From Sclerodactyla briareus (Eukaryota > Echinodermata > Holothuroidea > Dendrochirotida > Sclerodactylidae): DNA of 64,000 nucleotides. The notes under the pieces were generated by a model that was not told the origin of the DNA, ran no database searches, and saw only the letters and a list, made by a program, of their open reading frames with translations. This document shows, piece after piece, positions 25,305-36,192 of this stretch (its first letter is position 1; every line of letters starts with the position of its first letter). The translations under genes and the position numbers were made by a program. The stretch spans positions 248,001 through 312,000 of the forward strand of contig JAODTK010005667.1 in assembly GCA_026419785.1 (NCBI GenBank), given 5' to 3'.

Positions 25305-27261
25305 CATCTACGCATGCAGACGTGCAGAGATGCAACAAAAAGTGACTTTTTGCTACTTGATTAGATGTATTGGTGGAGGACTGGGGTGAAAACAGGTATG
25401 GGCCTAATTGATTATTTTACCCGCTTCCCAAGAATAGTTAAATTAGAACTATGTATTCTGTATCCTGTCACTGGCATTTAATTTCTTCAATTTTCATTTG
25501 TCCCGAACAAAGAGTATCGTAATAAATAAATAAGATGCAAATAGAGACATGGTTTTTGAAAGGGTAGGCGAATTTCAGTCATTTATGTTTATTTTTTTTA
25601 TTTTTTTTATTTTTTTTATTTAAAGCGAAATTTTCATTGAATTTCCTCCCATTCACCCGTTATTACAGCATATTATCTGCAATCCCGAGGCAATGGAAAC
25701 AAAACTTGGCAGCTGTGAATATTGATGTAATCGACACAAATATTCACCATGTTCCTAATTTTTGCACGTTCTGTCTATAATTTTTGATTGACCGGGCGTC
25801 CATAATGTTCTCCAGTTTGCAATTGCAAAATGGAAGTAAGGTAATTTCCGGTTACTGATTTACCAATGGCAGCGCATTGTGTCGTTTGATCCCAGTTAAT
25901 TCTGCAAAGAAGTAAAATATGTTACTTTCAATATCGGTTTCTACACCGAATTCTTGGTACGAATTATTACTCAATCGTATGGATATTAAGGAAATTTCTA
26001 AATGTACTTTTTGTTCGGACAATTTAAACAATTGGAAATCATCTTTTCTGGAGTTGCCGGATAACGTCAAATTTTATTTTAGATCTTGAGCAATGCATTT
26101 TAGGCAGACAATTCATTTTTACAAAGAGTGATATCTTTTTTGGATACAAACTCAGTTTGAACCATCCGTTCAATTTTCTTATATTTCAGCTCAAATATTA
26201 CATATTAGTAAAAAAATGAATGATGAGTTACTTATAATGAATGAATTTATGAACAAGTTCAGTTCTTGCTGCAAGTGGAAGAGTACTGGATAAATTCGTC
26301 TACGGGTAAAATTACCCTATGAAAATTGTTACGGATTCAGAAGGCTGTCGGTACCGCAGTACTCTTTCCTGAAACCGCAATGAATTAATTATACAATGTA
26401 TACCCATGTTGTTTTATAATGTGTTTCATATGCATAACATGCATGTATGTTACATTTTGCACCTGAATGAAGAGAGAGATAGAATGAATGGAAATAATAT
26501 GGATGAAAAAGAAAAAAAAAATATGTTAAAAAAAATATATAAAAAACAGATGCAAAATGATTGAGGTGTTTCCTTGAAATGAACATTTCCGTTATTCAAC
26601 TGAACAATTACCTTGTTGTAACAGTTTATAGTGGTTGCTGGGTTGATTGAATAACAGAAACATTGTGTTATTTGAAAACGCATGATAAATGTGGAAAGTT
26701 GTCTCTTTAAATTCAACAGATATGTCAACAGTACAGTAAATGTGCTATGCCATTTGCAAGAATTACCAAATTGTCTCAGGTTGGAAACAACATTAACTCG
26801 ACATGAAATAGGCATTTGTTAGGCGGATTATTCAGATTTATATGCAAAATGGACCGAACCGACCGAATAAGATGCCCAAATTTCCAACAGTCAAAATGAA
26901 CGCCCCATTCTTAATCAAATACCAGAAATATGCGCAATAGTGATATTATTTTGAAAAATTGTTGAATTTTGAGCATGTTTTTTCTCTTCAAGACAACGGT
27001 TATTAGTGAATAACGATGCAGTAGTAAAAGAAAAGAGTAAGAGGAAAGAATGAAAATCAAATATCAATGAAATACCTTCTAGCCTTTCTTTCAGTTCAGG
27101 TGGGTCGGGGGATGAATTCGAAGTGCAAAGATACGTCAGGGTCCGTCCTTGTATTCAATTCACTCAAGATTCTCGAAGTGTGCTATTCGAAAAATTATAT
27201 CGACTTATGTCGACTGTAGTACTTTGCTTCCTGTCACGCTTGTGTCACGTCTGATGGTCTT
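25305..27261. other. AT-rich non-coding stretch
   Basis: It contains a TTTATTTT-type simple repeat at 25588-25622 and A-rich stretches at 26505-26550. No supported exon. Confidence 0.5.
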
Positions 27262-27592
27262 TTTCACTATCACGAGAGGGTGAGGGGTCACCCCTGGACT
27301 TTGGACACTCTACATGCCAACTCAGATGGTGACATTACTTGCCTCTCATGGACCCCAATTTTTGTTTTCTTTCTTCATTGGCGGAGATTTTCCTATCCAC
27401 CACCCATCTGTCACGTACTGTCCAATTGAGTCTTTTGTATCTATAACGCGGGGGTGAGAGGTCCCTGTAATGACGTTGACATTACACGTCAAATCTGACG
27501 GTGACCTTACTCGCCTTCTCATGATTCAATTTCTTTTTCTGTTTTCATTGGCGGAGAGCTCTCTCTTCATCCCACCCATCGCATGCCTCCAC
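27262..27592. repeat. Two diverged tandem units (~190 bp)
   Basis: The series TATCACGAGAGGGTGAGGGGTC, a CAACTCAGATGGTGACATTACT-like block, CTCATGGACC, TTTTTG, then TTCATTGGCGGAGA is repeated. The second pass (from ~27442) runs GCGGGGGTGAGAGGTC, AAATCTGACGGTGACCTTACT, CTCATGATTC, then TTCATTGGCGGAGA at 27545. Offset is about 180-190 bp. Confidence 0.7.
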
Positions 27593-28689
27593 CGTGCCCC
27601 CGCCCGTACCGCAATCCGCCTCCTTGCATCATCCCTGCATGCGCATGAACAACACTGCAGAAACCACTTAGAAATAAATACACCTGGAAGCCTTCCATCG
27701 CCAGTTCCGAGAGAGTTTACTTAAGTAATTATGGTTATTTGTGATTTAAATACAATAGGAGTTTGAGTCGAACAAACAGAATGATGAAAGGTAGTAGGAA
27801 CGTCAGGACAATTTTAGTTTCAGATCCCTGGAGGCCGAAAACGAGCCTTCCTGAGAATTTACGGAGGCAAGGTCTTGCGGTAACAGAATCTGACAGGGAG
27901 GGACGACTAAGTTAACATTGGCGACCACGACGAAAACCCGGTTCGGGCCAAGCAAGTATTAGGCAGATCAACACTCTCTGACTATGATGGTCAATACTGA
28001 TACCATATTAATTTCGGTTTATACCGGTGAGGCGGGTTTCTCGCCATGATGTTATTTACGAAGGACACTGTCCCTTTTTCGTCCGATGTTGGAGACGATA
28101 ATTGTCTACAGTTACGCGTATACCAGCTCAACTATGGATCCCATGTTGAAAAAAAAACTAGGCAATAGAACAACATGTAACACATTAGAAAAGATGATAC
28201 AGGATCATACGGATGATGTAGGTGCATCCTCTCCCATTTTCTCTTCCTGTTCACGACTGGTAGCCACCTTCTATTCCTGGTCAACATCGCCCATCGCCTT
28301 ATTCACAGGCCTAGTGTCTAGTACTCCCTAGCAAACCCTTCCTATATTTCCTTGTGGTTCCCTTCCCTAGCAACCACCAGATTAAATATTCCCACCTTCT
28401 CGTCGCATCTTCCCGCATCATATAAACAAACCTCACCACTATGCCTTTTTCAATCGCTTTCGCTACATGTGTTCCAGTACGTATATACTGCATGTTCACT
28501 ATACAGCTATACATTATTAACCCATATCGTACAACGCTGCCTTCGTCCCTGAGGAGTCATTTTGAGTATTTTATTCCACATTCGGATACTCCAAAAGTCT
28601 GACAATTTGTATACTCGACGTGTCTCTGCCCACCAGGGTCTATTTTTGCCAGATTCAAACTAATTTCAATACTTAATTCCTGAAATGTT
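27593..28689. other. Non-coding stretch, nothing identified
   Basis: No supported exon or repeat. Frames of 66-84 codons are unremarkable. Confidence 0.4.
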
Positions 28690-28795
28690 GTATAACTACA
28701 CACCTATACCGGTTGTTTTGCCGTGAGGACACTAACACGCTATTGTGTATAATCTACCCAATGTTGTGTATTTTCTTCACACAACCTTAATATGA
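28690..28795. repeat. TGTGTAT/ACACA-rich dispersed repeat, copy 2
   Basis: ACACACCTATACCGG, ATTGTGTATAATC and TTGTGTATTTTC, then CACACAACC. It resembles the reverse complement of the 19965-20145 block in motif order, with considerable divergence. Confidence 0.35.
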
Positions 28796-28799
28796 TGGA

Positions 28800-29723
28800 G
28801 GCTATATGAGGAGTACGTCATTTCAGTTAAACCTTAAAAGTAAATGAATAGATTAAAGGATCATGATGCAATCAGGAGTAGCGTTACAATCAAGTAACAG
28901 CAGTGGCCACAAAGGTGACACCAGGCCACGCACAATGGAATCCATCAGCCTAAGGCAAAATGATTCTTGGTATATTATCACGCGGGTTTACTTTGGGTGC
29001 TTATCAGTCTCCTCTCTAAATTGTACAAACTATATACGAACCGACAGAAAAACTTTATGGAACAGCCAGCCAGCCAGAGGAACAGGCAGGGTTTTTTTAG
29101 GAGAGGACTTATGTCGGTTTAGTTTAGTGGAAGTCAAGTAAGAAAAAAAAATCCTCCTGAAATAAAGGACCCTGAAGCCACAACATCTCAAAAAGAAGAA
29201 TAAATGCCTAAAGAATTCGCCCACAAATTCTTGAATAAATCAGACTGTTCTTGAAGCCTTCACACTTTTAGACAGACAACATCTGAGGAAGCTAGTCACT
29301 CATTAATAACTCTCGGCGAGAAGAAAATATGCCCGTCGATGTCCAATCTACAGCAGTTTACCACCGGATTGAACAATGACCCTATGGTGGTAACTTAGGA
29401 AAACTCGAAAAAATTAGTGGAAGAAAGCCCTCGAACCATGAGCAATATGAAAAGACCTGAAATCAAATCACCTCGAATTCGTTTCAGCTCCACGAAGTGG
29501 ACCGAGGTGCCCTAATCTTTCCTCAGTAACTTAAAAACTCTAAGAAGTGAAGTAAAGGGACAACATCCATTCCATCTGTCCATCAGCCAACGAGAGAGAA
29601 AAGCAGGAGCGAGTAGGAGCGAGTACAAATCCTTTCATGAGGACCTTTCAGGACGTTATATCCCCACCTCGCGATCAGTTGGTGAAGCTGGTTATATAGT
29701 ATGCCATGTGGATGGCATTATTA
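28800..29723. other. Non-coding stretch, nothing identified
   Basis: No gene or repeat supported. The 92-codon frame at 28863-29141 has no recognisable domain. Confidence 0.4.
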
Positions 29724-29802
29724 TTGAATAATAATTATAAGACTAGCTTTTCTATAGTGCAATTTTCACCGCGAATGTAGTTCTCAAAGCGCTTCACATG
29801 TA
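29724..29802 (-). mobile_element. SINE/LINE 3' tail fragment, reverse orientation
   Basis: Read on the minus strand: GAAGCGCTTTGAGAAC, then GCACTATAGAAAAGCTAG, then an ATTATT-rich tail. The AAGCGCTTTGAG box followed by a TATA-like box and a trinucleotide tail matches the tail of the SINE at 53434-53817. Confidence 0.45.
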
Positions 29803-29861
29803 ACCTAACAAGTTTCGTTGACAAACTTTTGTGATCGCGTTAATTTTAACTATGGTGACCG

Positions 29862-30175
29862 GAAAATAATTCATTAGTTCGGGGACGAATTATAATCCCC
29901 AACTACCCAGTTTCGTTGAATGAAAATCAACCAACTTTCGACTGAAAATTGCGCAAATTGGTAATTAGCGGCCTTGCCTTGGGGATCCGAAATGTCCCCC
30001 ACTTTTTCGGACCAAACATCGTCCATCCCTACTAAGTTTAAATTGAAATCCGCAACTTGTGGGTAAGTAAACGCGTAAATTGACCTCTGGTGACCGGAAA
30101 AGGACCTTCACTTTTTTCGGGACCAAACATAGTCCCCCCCACTAACCAAGGTTCGGTGGGAATTCCGACCAACCT
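29862..30175. repeat. Diverged tandem units flanking the GC-ended cluster
   Basis: GGTGACCGGAAAA occurs at 29866 and 30088. CACTTTTTCGG then ACCAAACAT then CGTCC/AGTCC occurs at 30000 and 30110. ACTAACCAAG/ACTAAGTTT followed by a TTGAAATCCG/GGGAATTCCG block recurs. Period is about 110-220 bp with indels. It abuts copy B of the GC-ended element. Confidence 0.55.
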
Positions 30176-30181
30176 AAGCCG

Positions 30182-31143
30182 CGGTTCCATGCAACGCGGC
30201 CGGGCGGGCGGCGGGCGGGCGTTAAAATCGCTCTCGTTATTGTCAACTGGAAGCCGTTTCCATGCACGCGGACGGGCGGGCGGGGGGCGGGCGAGCGGGG
30301 ACGGGGCGGAGCGGGCGGCGCACATCTCGAATCGGTCATGTAGGATTTTCCCCCGGGCCCCCGCTCCGCGTGTCCGCGTGGGTAGTTCGCAATTCAATTA
30401 CCGGGGATTTCCCGGCAATCTTACCGGCTTGAAGCCGGAAAAGAATGGAGAGTAGAGGACGATTTTAGGGTCCAATCATTTCCCAAACAAACATCATAAC
30501 TGTTCAAACACTAGGGATGAGATTTTTACAGTTGTGGTATTCAACGGGCTAGACACCTTTTTGAACACATACTTACATGTTTAAAACCATGATATGTCAA
30601 GTATTGCTAATTAAATCTCCCAAACCTTCAATTGTGAAGTTTTAATGGTGGGCCGTAATCGGTTGACATTTCAAAACAATGGTTTCAGAAAACGAACACC
30701 CTGTTTAGGTTAAGCACTAAATATGCGTCCGGTTTGTTTGATAACAACGTCAACGACAACAACGACAATGACAACAACGACCAACAACGACAACAACGAC
30801 AACGCGACAAAAACGACGACAACGACAAACAAACGGCAACAACAAGAACAACAAACAACAACGGCAACGACAAGACAACAACAACAACAACAACATAATA
30901 CGAACCAATAATAACAATAAATAATAACAATAATAACAATAAAACAATAATAATAATAACAATAATAATAGTGGCTACATCGTTCTTATATAGCGGCATT
31001 ATCAGCACAACTAAAAGTGAGAAGAGGTGCGTGACTCGAGAGAAAAACGCCCGCCCGCCCGCCAGCGCGACTGGAAAACGAGTCTTCCAAAACGCCGCCC
31101 GCAGTCCGCGCCCGCACCCCGCCCGCCCGCGTGCATGGAAACG
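30182..31143 (+). mobile_element. GC-ended element, copy B
   Basis: Two GC modules at the left (30182 and 30257: TTTCCATGCACGCGGACGGG) and two complementary modules at the right (about 31043-31075 and 31110-31143, ending CGCGTGCATGGAAACG). The core matches copies A and D: TTACCGGCTTG, GGAGAGTAGAGGAC, CATCATAACTGTT, GATGAGATTTTTACAG, TGCTAATTAAATCTCC, ATGGTTTCAGAAAACGAACAC, TATGCGTCCGG. A long (CAA)n/(TAA)n tract (30741-30971) then leads into GGCTACATCGTTCTTATATAGCGG. Overlapping Arg/Pro/Gly-rich frames of up to 121 codons are GC-tract artefacts. Confidence 0.75.
30741..30971. repeat. Compound (CAA/ACG)n-(TAA)n microsatellite in copy B
   Basis: AACGACAACAACGACAATG-type repeats grade into AATAATAATAACAATAATAATAG. 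It occupies the same position as the pure (TAA)n of copies D and F. Confidence 0.9.
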
Positions 31144-31149
31144 CAGCTT

Positions 31150-31427
31150 AGATAGGATGAGATTTTATACAGATTGTGTCCTATATTCAACGGCTCCTAG
31201 ATATAGACACCTTTTTGAACACATATTTACATGTTAACACCGATGATATGTCAGTATTTGCTAATTAAATCTCCACAACGTCAATGTGAAGTTTCAATGG
31301 TTGGCCGTAATCGTTGAAATTCAGGAACAGTGGTTTCAGAAAATGAACACCGGGGTAGTTAAAAAATAGTATGCGTCCGGTGTTGACAACAAAATCGTCA
31401 ACGAACAAACAACGAACAAAAAGCCCG
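31150..31427 (+). mobile_element. GC-ended element, copy C (core only)
   Basis: It runs from GATGAGATTTTATACAG through TTTGAACACATATTTACATG, TTTGCTAATTAAATCTCC and TGGTTTCAGAAAATGAACACC to ATGCGTCCGGTGTTGACAAC and a short CAACGAACAAA tract. It then joins directly to the left end of copy D. The left end, the right arm and most of the microsatellite are missing, so B-C-D form a head-to-tail row of one complete and two rearranged units. Confidence 0.65.
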
Positions 31428-32001
31428 CGTTTCCATGCACGCGGGCGGGCGGACGGTTGCGGACGGGGCCGGACGGGCGGGCGGACGGGGGCGGGCGTCT
31501 AAAAACGCTAATCGTTATTTTCAATGAAGCCGTTTCCATGCACGCGGGCGGGCGGGCGGGCGGGCGGGGCGGGCGGGCGATTTTCTCGACATCGGTCATT
31601 GTTAGCGATTTTTCCGCCCGCCCGCGTGTCCGCGTGGTATTTCGTAATCGATTTCCGGGGATTCCCTGCAATATTACCGGCTTGTGGCACCGATAGATAA
31701 TGGAGAGTAGAGGACAATGTTATGTTCCAAATAATGTTCAAACAACATCATAACTGTTTCACACTAGGGATGAGGATTTTATACAGATTGCTCTCTATTT
31801 TTGAGGCCCAGACACTATTGAACACATATTCAATGTTTTTTTAAACCATTGATACGTTCAAGTATTTGCTAATGTAATCTCCAAACCTGTCATTGTGAAG
31901 TTTTAATAGTGGCGTAATCGTTGAACATTTGACACAATGTTTGCAGACAATAACCCCGGTGTTTAGGTGTAAACACAAGTATTGCGTCCAGTGTTTGATA
32001 A
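31428..32001 (+). mobile_element. GC-ended element, copy D, left part (interrupted by LINE)
   Basis: It begins GTTTCCATGCACGCGGGCGG, has a second module at 31531, then CGACATCGGTCATTG, GGAGAGTAGAGGACAA, ATCATAACTGTTTCACACTAGG and ends ATTGCGTCCAGTGTTTGATAA just before a (TAA)n tract. The right arm resumes at 35785 after a 3.6-kb retrotransposon. Confidence 0.75.
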
Positions 32002-32003
32002 AT

Positions 32004-32040
<37 letters not shown>

Positions 32041-32068
32041 TAATAATAATAAAATAATGAATAATAAT
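32002..32068. repeat. (TAA)n microsatellite, 5' junction of the LINE
   Basis: About twenty ATA/TAA units, with a few slips near the right edge, before GGCCTGACAGAAG. It is the left half of the microsatellite internal to copy D. Confidence 0.9.
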
Positions 32069-35000
32069 GGCCTGACAGAAGAGCCCGGGTTTCGAACTCC
32101 TATCGAGGGACTACCACCTCTGTCTCTCAGCAGCATTTCCACCGCTTCACTGATTATTTCACTCAGCCGGATCACGCAACGTGGGATTATAAATTCACAT
32201 ATTAACATCGCAGTGCGAGGGAGAGACAACGTGGGGTTTCTTAATAATGCTTGGCACCCAAAACCCATTCTAATGGAGATAATACTAATGACCGATGCCG
32301 GCTCAGGACGTCGCCAGGATCAACAGGTCTGCGCCAGCCACTGCGTCTTGCAGGGTGTGTGCTTGGTGTTAAGTGGGCTATGCGGACACTCCAAAGGAGA
32401 CGAAAGAAGTGGAGCACGGACGAGCAAGAGAAGTGAATGACATGCTAACTACCTCAGTGAACCTAACAGGAGGGGGTATAGGAAACGTATGCACCACATG
32501 TGGCAAGACCGGAATCCTGGATACACCATCTACAGACAAGACTCATTGCATCAACGAGGTCCATATCACCTCAAGTGTATTCACCTGCAGTTGACCTTGA
32601 GGAGAGACGCGGGAATTCCCCCCATTCAATGGAAGCTCCGCCTGCAGAATCACCCCCCCTGTTCTAACGACCCGATGACCAATCCGTCTACCATCAGAGC
32701 TGATAACGATAGCCTTGTGTAGAACTCATAAGGAGATGAGGGCCGTGCATGGGCAAGACCAGAGAGCGACTATCGATTACCCAGGCAAAAGATGGCACAA
32801 CTACACCAACTTACCACAGAGGCAAATGAGGCCAATCCGCACATCCGCACCACCAACATCACGGAAACGTAACCTACTTGTCTACGCAACTGCGAGGTGA
32901 TAGCTGGCAAGTTGGGGGCCACTAAGCAACGAACGAAAGGTCCCACAACGCCACTTCGGAGGAGGCGAATTGGAAAGCCAAATCGGTCAACTCAGAAGGA
33001 CGTCATAGATTGGTAGCATGTGAGGCCGGCCACAACATACCCAACGAAACCTCCAGCAAACGATACTGGTGAGAGAGAGAGGGATGAAGGTGCCACTTGG
33101 GGATGGCCAACAAGGTTAACAGCCCTGGCCACATGGCTCCACTTTTATAACTGCAGGGCCGAACAGTACAAGATTAACACCATTTCAAGACTCAGCCCGG
33201 CAGTGTATCAACAGCTGAAGGTCAACACCATGACAAACCAGAACAAAACCTGACGGCACCGAGTCATGTGAATTCTGGGAGAGTATATGGGAAACCCCCA
33301 ACAGCACAACCCCCCACAACAAAAGGCGGCACGAAAATTCAAGAGGATCTCCAGGATCACCTCGTCAAGAACCCATAAACACACTGAGAACATGGTACGT
33401 AGGAAGGCGCGGAAAATGTCCAACACTGGAAATCCCCTTGGCCCAGAGAGATACACGCATTACTGGCCTTGAAAAACCCCACCAATATTCCACAATAGAT
33501 TGGCGGAGACAGATGCAAGAGATCCTTGAGGAGCCGACTAGAATCCCCGCTTGGCTAACCACTGAACGGACAGTGCTTGCATCCAAAAAGACACCAGAAA
33601 AGGCACGCAACAAGCAACGACAGATTCATAATGTCTACCAACGATGTGGAAGATATGTTATCAGGGGATTCTAGCCGACTCCATATCGACTCACTACACG
33701 AAAAAGGAGTCCTCGCCCCCCTCCTACGAACAGAAAGGAGCCCGCCCTGGATGTGTAGGGCACGAAGGACCAGCTCCTCCTTGACAAGACCTCGTGGGGG
33801 ATTTGGACGGAGAGGAAGAATCTGGCCTCGCATGGATTGACTACCAGAGGCATATGATACAGTCTCTCATAAGTGGATACTAGAACAAATGAGCATGAAC
33901 GGTGGTCGATCCAAGAAGATTGCCCCAACTTGTCCGAGAATCCATTGAGAAATTGGTAAACCGCCTTACCTCAGAGGTAACATCTGGGGAATCGGGAAGA
34001 TTGCATATCGATGTGGGATCTTCCAAGGGGAGGCTCTATCACCTTCTCCTGTTCTGTTGTCGCCCTCAACCCACTCCGCCCCACATACTCCGGAATTCCA
34101 TCCAGGATTACAAGCTGACTACGGGCAGAAGATCAACCACCTCCGCCACATGGAGACTTGAAGCTGTATGTAAGAATGAGAAAGAGATACAGGCACTAAT
34201 AATTACAGTGCGAATCTTCCCAGCACCGACATCGCATGAAGTTCGGCCTACACAAATGCGCCAGACAAATCATCAACAGGGGAAGGATCAAGATAACGAC
34301 AGTCTCCAACTAAATGTCGGAAAGATCAGAGACGACCAAGTGAACGAAGGGTACAGTACCTGGAGGTTCTCCAGAACATGGAGAATATGCAAAGAGCGAG
34401 GAAGAGTGACGGTGGGGCGGCGAACACAGACAGACAACGAGTACAGCAAGTGCTGGAATCGAAACTGAATGGCCAGAACAAGATACAAGCTATCAAACAC
34501 CTACGCCCTACCAGTCATAACATACACGGCTGGGGTCATCCGTGGGAACGAAAAGAACTGACCAGAAAGGACAGGAAGACAAGAAAACACTGCTCCCATG
34601 TACGGAGGTCTCCATCCCCGAGCAGATGACACAGACTCTATCTCCCCAGGAACTCGGAGGAAGGGTGTCTAGAGAGGTCCGAGCATCAGTGGATATTGAC
34701 TGTGCAGCACTCAGAGAGTACGTGTACAACGAAAGAGTGGATAGTGACCCCCTGCTAGCCGCTGTTGGCCAACTCAGTGGGAGGACCAAGGACAATAACC
34801 ACCCCAAACGACCAGGAAAAAAACTACCAACTGAACGGTTTGCAGAATACCGGGGGGAAAAAAATGGCTGCAGAAACAAATGCATGGTCAATACACCCGA
34901 GAGAGGTGGAATGGAAGACGTGACGAATCAGGAATCGCTTACAGATGGAACCAATTGCACAGGGTGAAGGATGAGACCCGAAGCACTAATAGCCAGATGC

Positions 35001-35713
35001 GCGGGACCAAGCCCTCAACACCAACCGCAATTAAGCCAAAATAACTCCGTTAAAACCTCAATGATCCAAGTGCAGAATGTGCAATGATGCAAAATGGACT
35101 GTCAGTAACCTAACAACGGCAGTCAGAAACTGGCAGGGTCCATGTACCTGAAAAAGGCCCCATAATGACGTAGCCGCTGCATGCACAGAACATCTGCCAG
35201 CACTACGACCATACCCACACAACAAGTACCGCTGGTTCGCGAACCAAAGCCAGTAGAAGAGATGACCAAGGCGTCAAAATCTCTGGGATCGAAATCAGAA
35301 ACAGACAGGGTAAAACAGCCAGAAGGACATGACCGGGGTAATCGTCAGCAAAGAGACTAAATCTGCGACAAAAGTAGATGTAGCCGTCCCGTACGATAAC
35401 CAACATATAGTACGGAAGGAACGAGAAAAGATGCCAAGTACCAGGACCGGAAACTCGAAATACAGAGGATGGGGAACGTGAAAGCCAGGAGTGGTACCTG
35501 TACTGATCGGCGCAATAGGCGCTACCACACCCCAATTGATCACCCATACTGAGCATACTGGTAAATCAAACGAGTACGAAACCTTCTCAAAGCCGCAACC
35601 CTGGGCAACCGCTCACATACTCCGACAACAGACTAGACCTCCCAGAATCCGGGTAGCATTCCGAGGTCAAGAAGAAGAATAGATAACCCACCAAGGAGAG
35701 TTGTGAGGAGAAT
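32069..35713 (+). mobile_element. Non-LTR retrotransposon, restriction-like-endonuclease class, degraded
   Basis: A 3.6-kb + strand element flanked on both sides by (TAA)n. A single decayed ORF (described separately) has an upstream region, reverse transcriptase, a CCHC-type knuckle and a C-terminal endonuclease-like segment, in the order of the R2/R4/NeSL/HERO class. No LTRs or TIRs are seen. Known family fact: the Bombyx element Dong, in the R4 group, inserts in TAA repeats; the double TAA flank fits that habit. The host is copy D of the GC-ended element, whose two halves read on across the insertion. Clade assignment is an inference and needs a phylogeny. Confidence 0.8.
32290..35682 (+). 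pseudogene. Reverse transcriptase/endonuclease ORF of the TAA-inserted LINE, frameshifted
   Basis: The frame changes repeatedly, with intact blocks of 60-190 codons. Recognisable segments in order: GYRKRMHHMWQDRNPG (~32474), a basic RRRRIGKPNR block (~32955), CEFWESIWETP (~33268), the entry to the RT with IPAWLTTERTVLASKK (~33545), EQKGARPG (~33730), motif A region WIDYQR then, one base out of frame, AYD-like (~33834-33860), HKWILEQMSMNG (~33867), VDPRRLPQLVRESIEKL (~33905), motif B region decayed to GSSKGRLYHLLLF (~34020), ILRNSIQDYKLTTGR (~34090), motif C reading HMET where YMDD-type residues are expected (~34142), NEKEIQAL (~34175), VLESKLNGQNKIQAIKH (~34450), LREYVYNERVDSDPLLAAV (~34715), CRMCNDAKWTVSNL (~35073; the knuckle's later His/Cys are altered) and KSATKVDVAVPYDNQ (~35350), the endonuclease core region. 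Its own stop is near 35682. It would copy RNA into DNA at a nicked target, but this copy is surely inactive. Confidence 0.75.
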
Positions 35714-35784
35714 TAATAATATAATAATACTAATAGTGTAATAATATAATATAATAATAATAATAATATAATACTAAAATATAA
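35711..35784. repeat. (TAA)n microsatellite, 3' junction of the LINE
   Basis: AATAATATAATAATAC and similar slipped TAA units, leading directly into AGTTAGGCTACATCGGTTCT, the right arm of copy D. Confidence 0.85.
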
Positions 35785-35936
35785 TAGTTAGGCTACATCG
35801 GTTCTTATATCGCGGCATATACACACTAAAAAAGTGACGAGAGGTGCGTGACTCGAGAAAACGCCCGCCGCCCCCCGCGTGCATGGAAACGAGTCTTCCA
35901 AAACTCCCGCCCTCCCGCCCCGCGTGGCATGGAAAC
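35785..35936 (+). mobile_element. GC-ended element, copy D, right arm
   Basis: GGCTACATCGGTTCTTATAT, CGGCATATACACACTAAA, GTGACGAGAGGTGCGTGACT, CGAGAAAACGCCC, then two right-end modules (GTGCATGGAAACGAGTCTTC at ~35879 and GGCATGGAAAC at ~35926). It corresponds to the right arms of A, B and F. Confidence 0.75.
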
Positions 35937-35939
35937 CCC

Positions 35940-36192
35940 GCTTTATGAAAATTGCGCAATTAACAAATCAGCTTTGACCTTGCAGTGCGGCGACATCCAC
36001 TTTCGAACCAACTGATATTTCACTATGGCGGACAAATATGGGTCCAAGTTCGCTCAAACGGCCAAAGTGGTTTGGGAGTTCTTGCTCTAACGGGAAAATC
36101 ATCTTCCACATCGTGAAAATTATGCAAATTTGCGGACCCCGTCCATTGTGGCGACGCCCACTTTTTTGACCCATACCGAGATTTCACTAGCC
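35940..36192. repeat. Two ~80-bp direct repeat blocks between copies D and E
   Basis: GAAAATTGCGCAATT, then GCGGCGACATCCACTTT, then ATTTCACTA (35946-36026) recurs as GAAAATTATGCAAATTT, then GTGGCGACGCCCACTTT, then ATTTCACTA (36115-36190). Between them is CCAAGTTCGCTCAAACGGCC, then AAAGTGGTTTGGGAGTT, which recurs in diverged form at 42128-42165. This flank type therefore borders the GC-ended elements at more than one place. Confidence 0.6.

Noticed and set aside
30038..30455. Overlapping 119- and 121-codon frames on opposite strands
   Set aside because: Arg/Pro/Gly/Ala-rich readings of the GC modules of copy B; no independent support.
33902..34468. 188-codon frame as a stand-alone gene
   Set aside because: It is the RT region of the degraded LINE in one of its several frames, not a separate gene.
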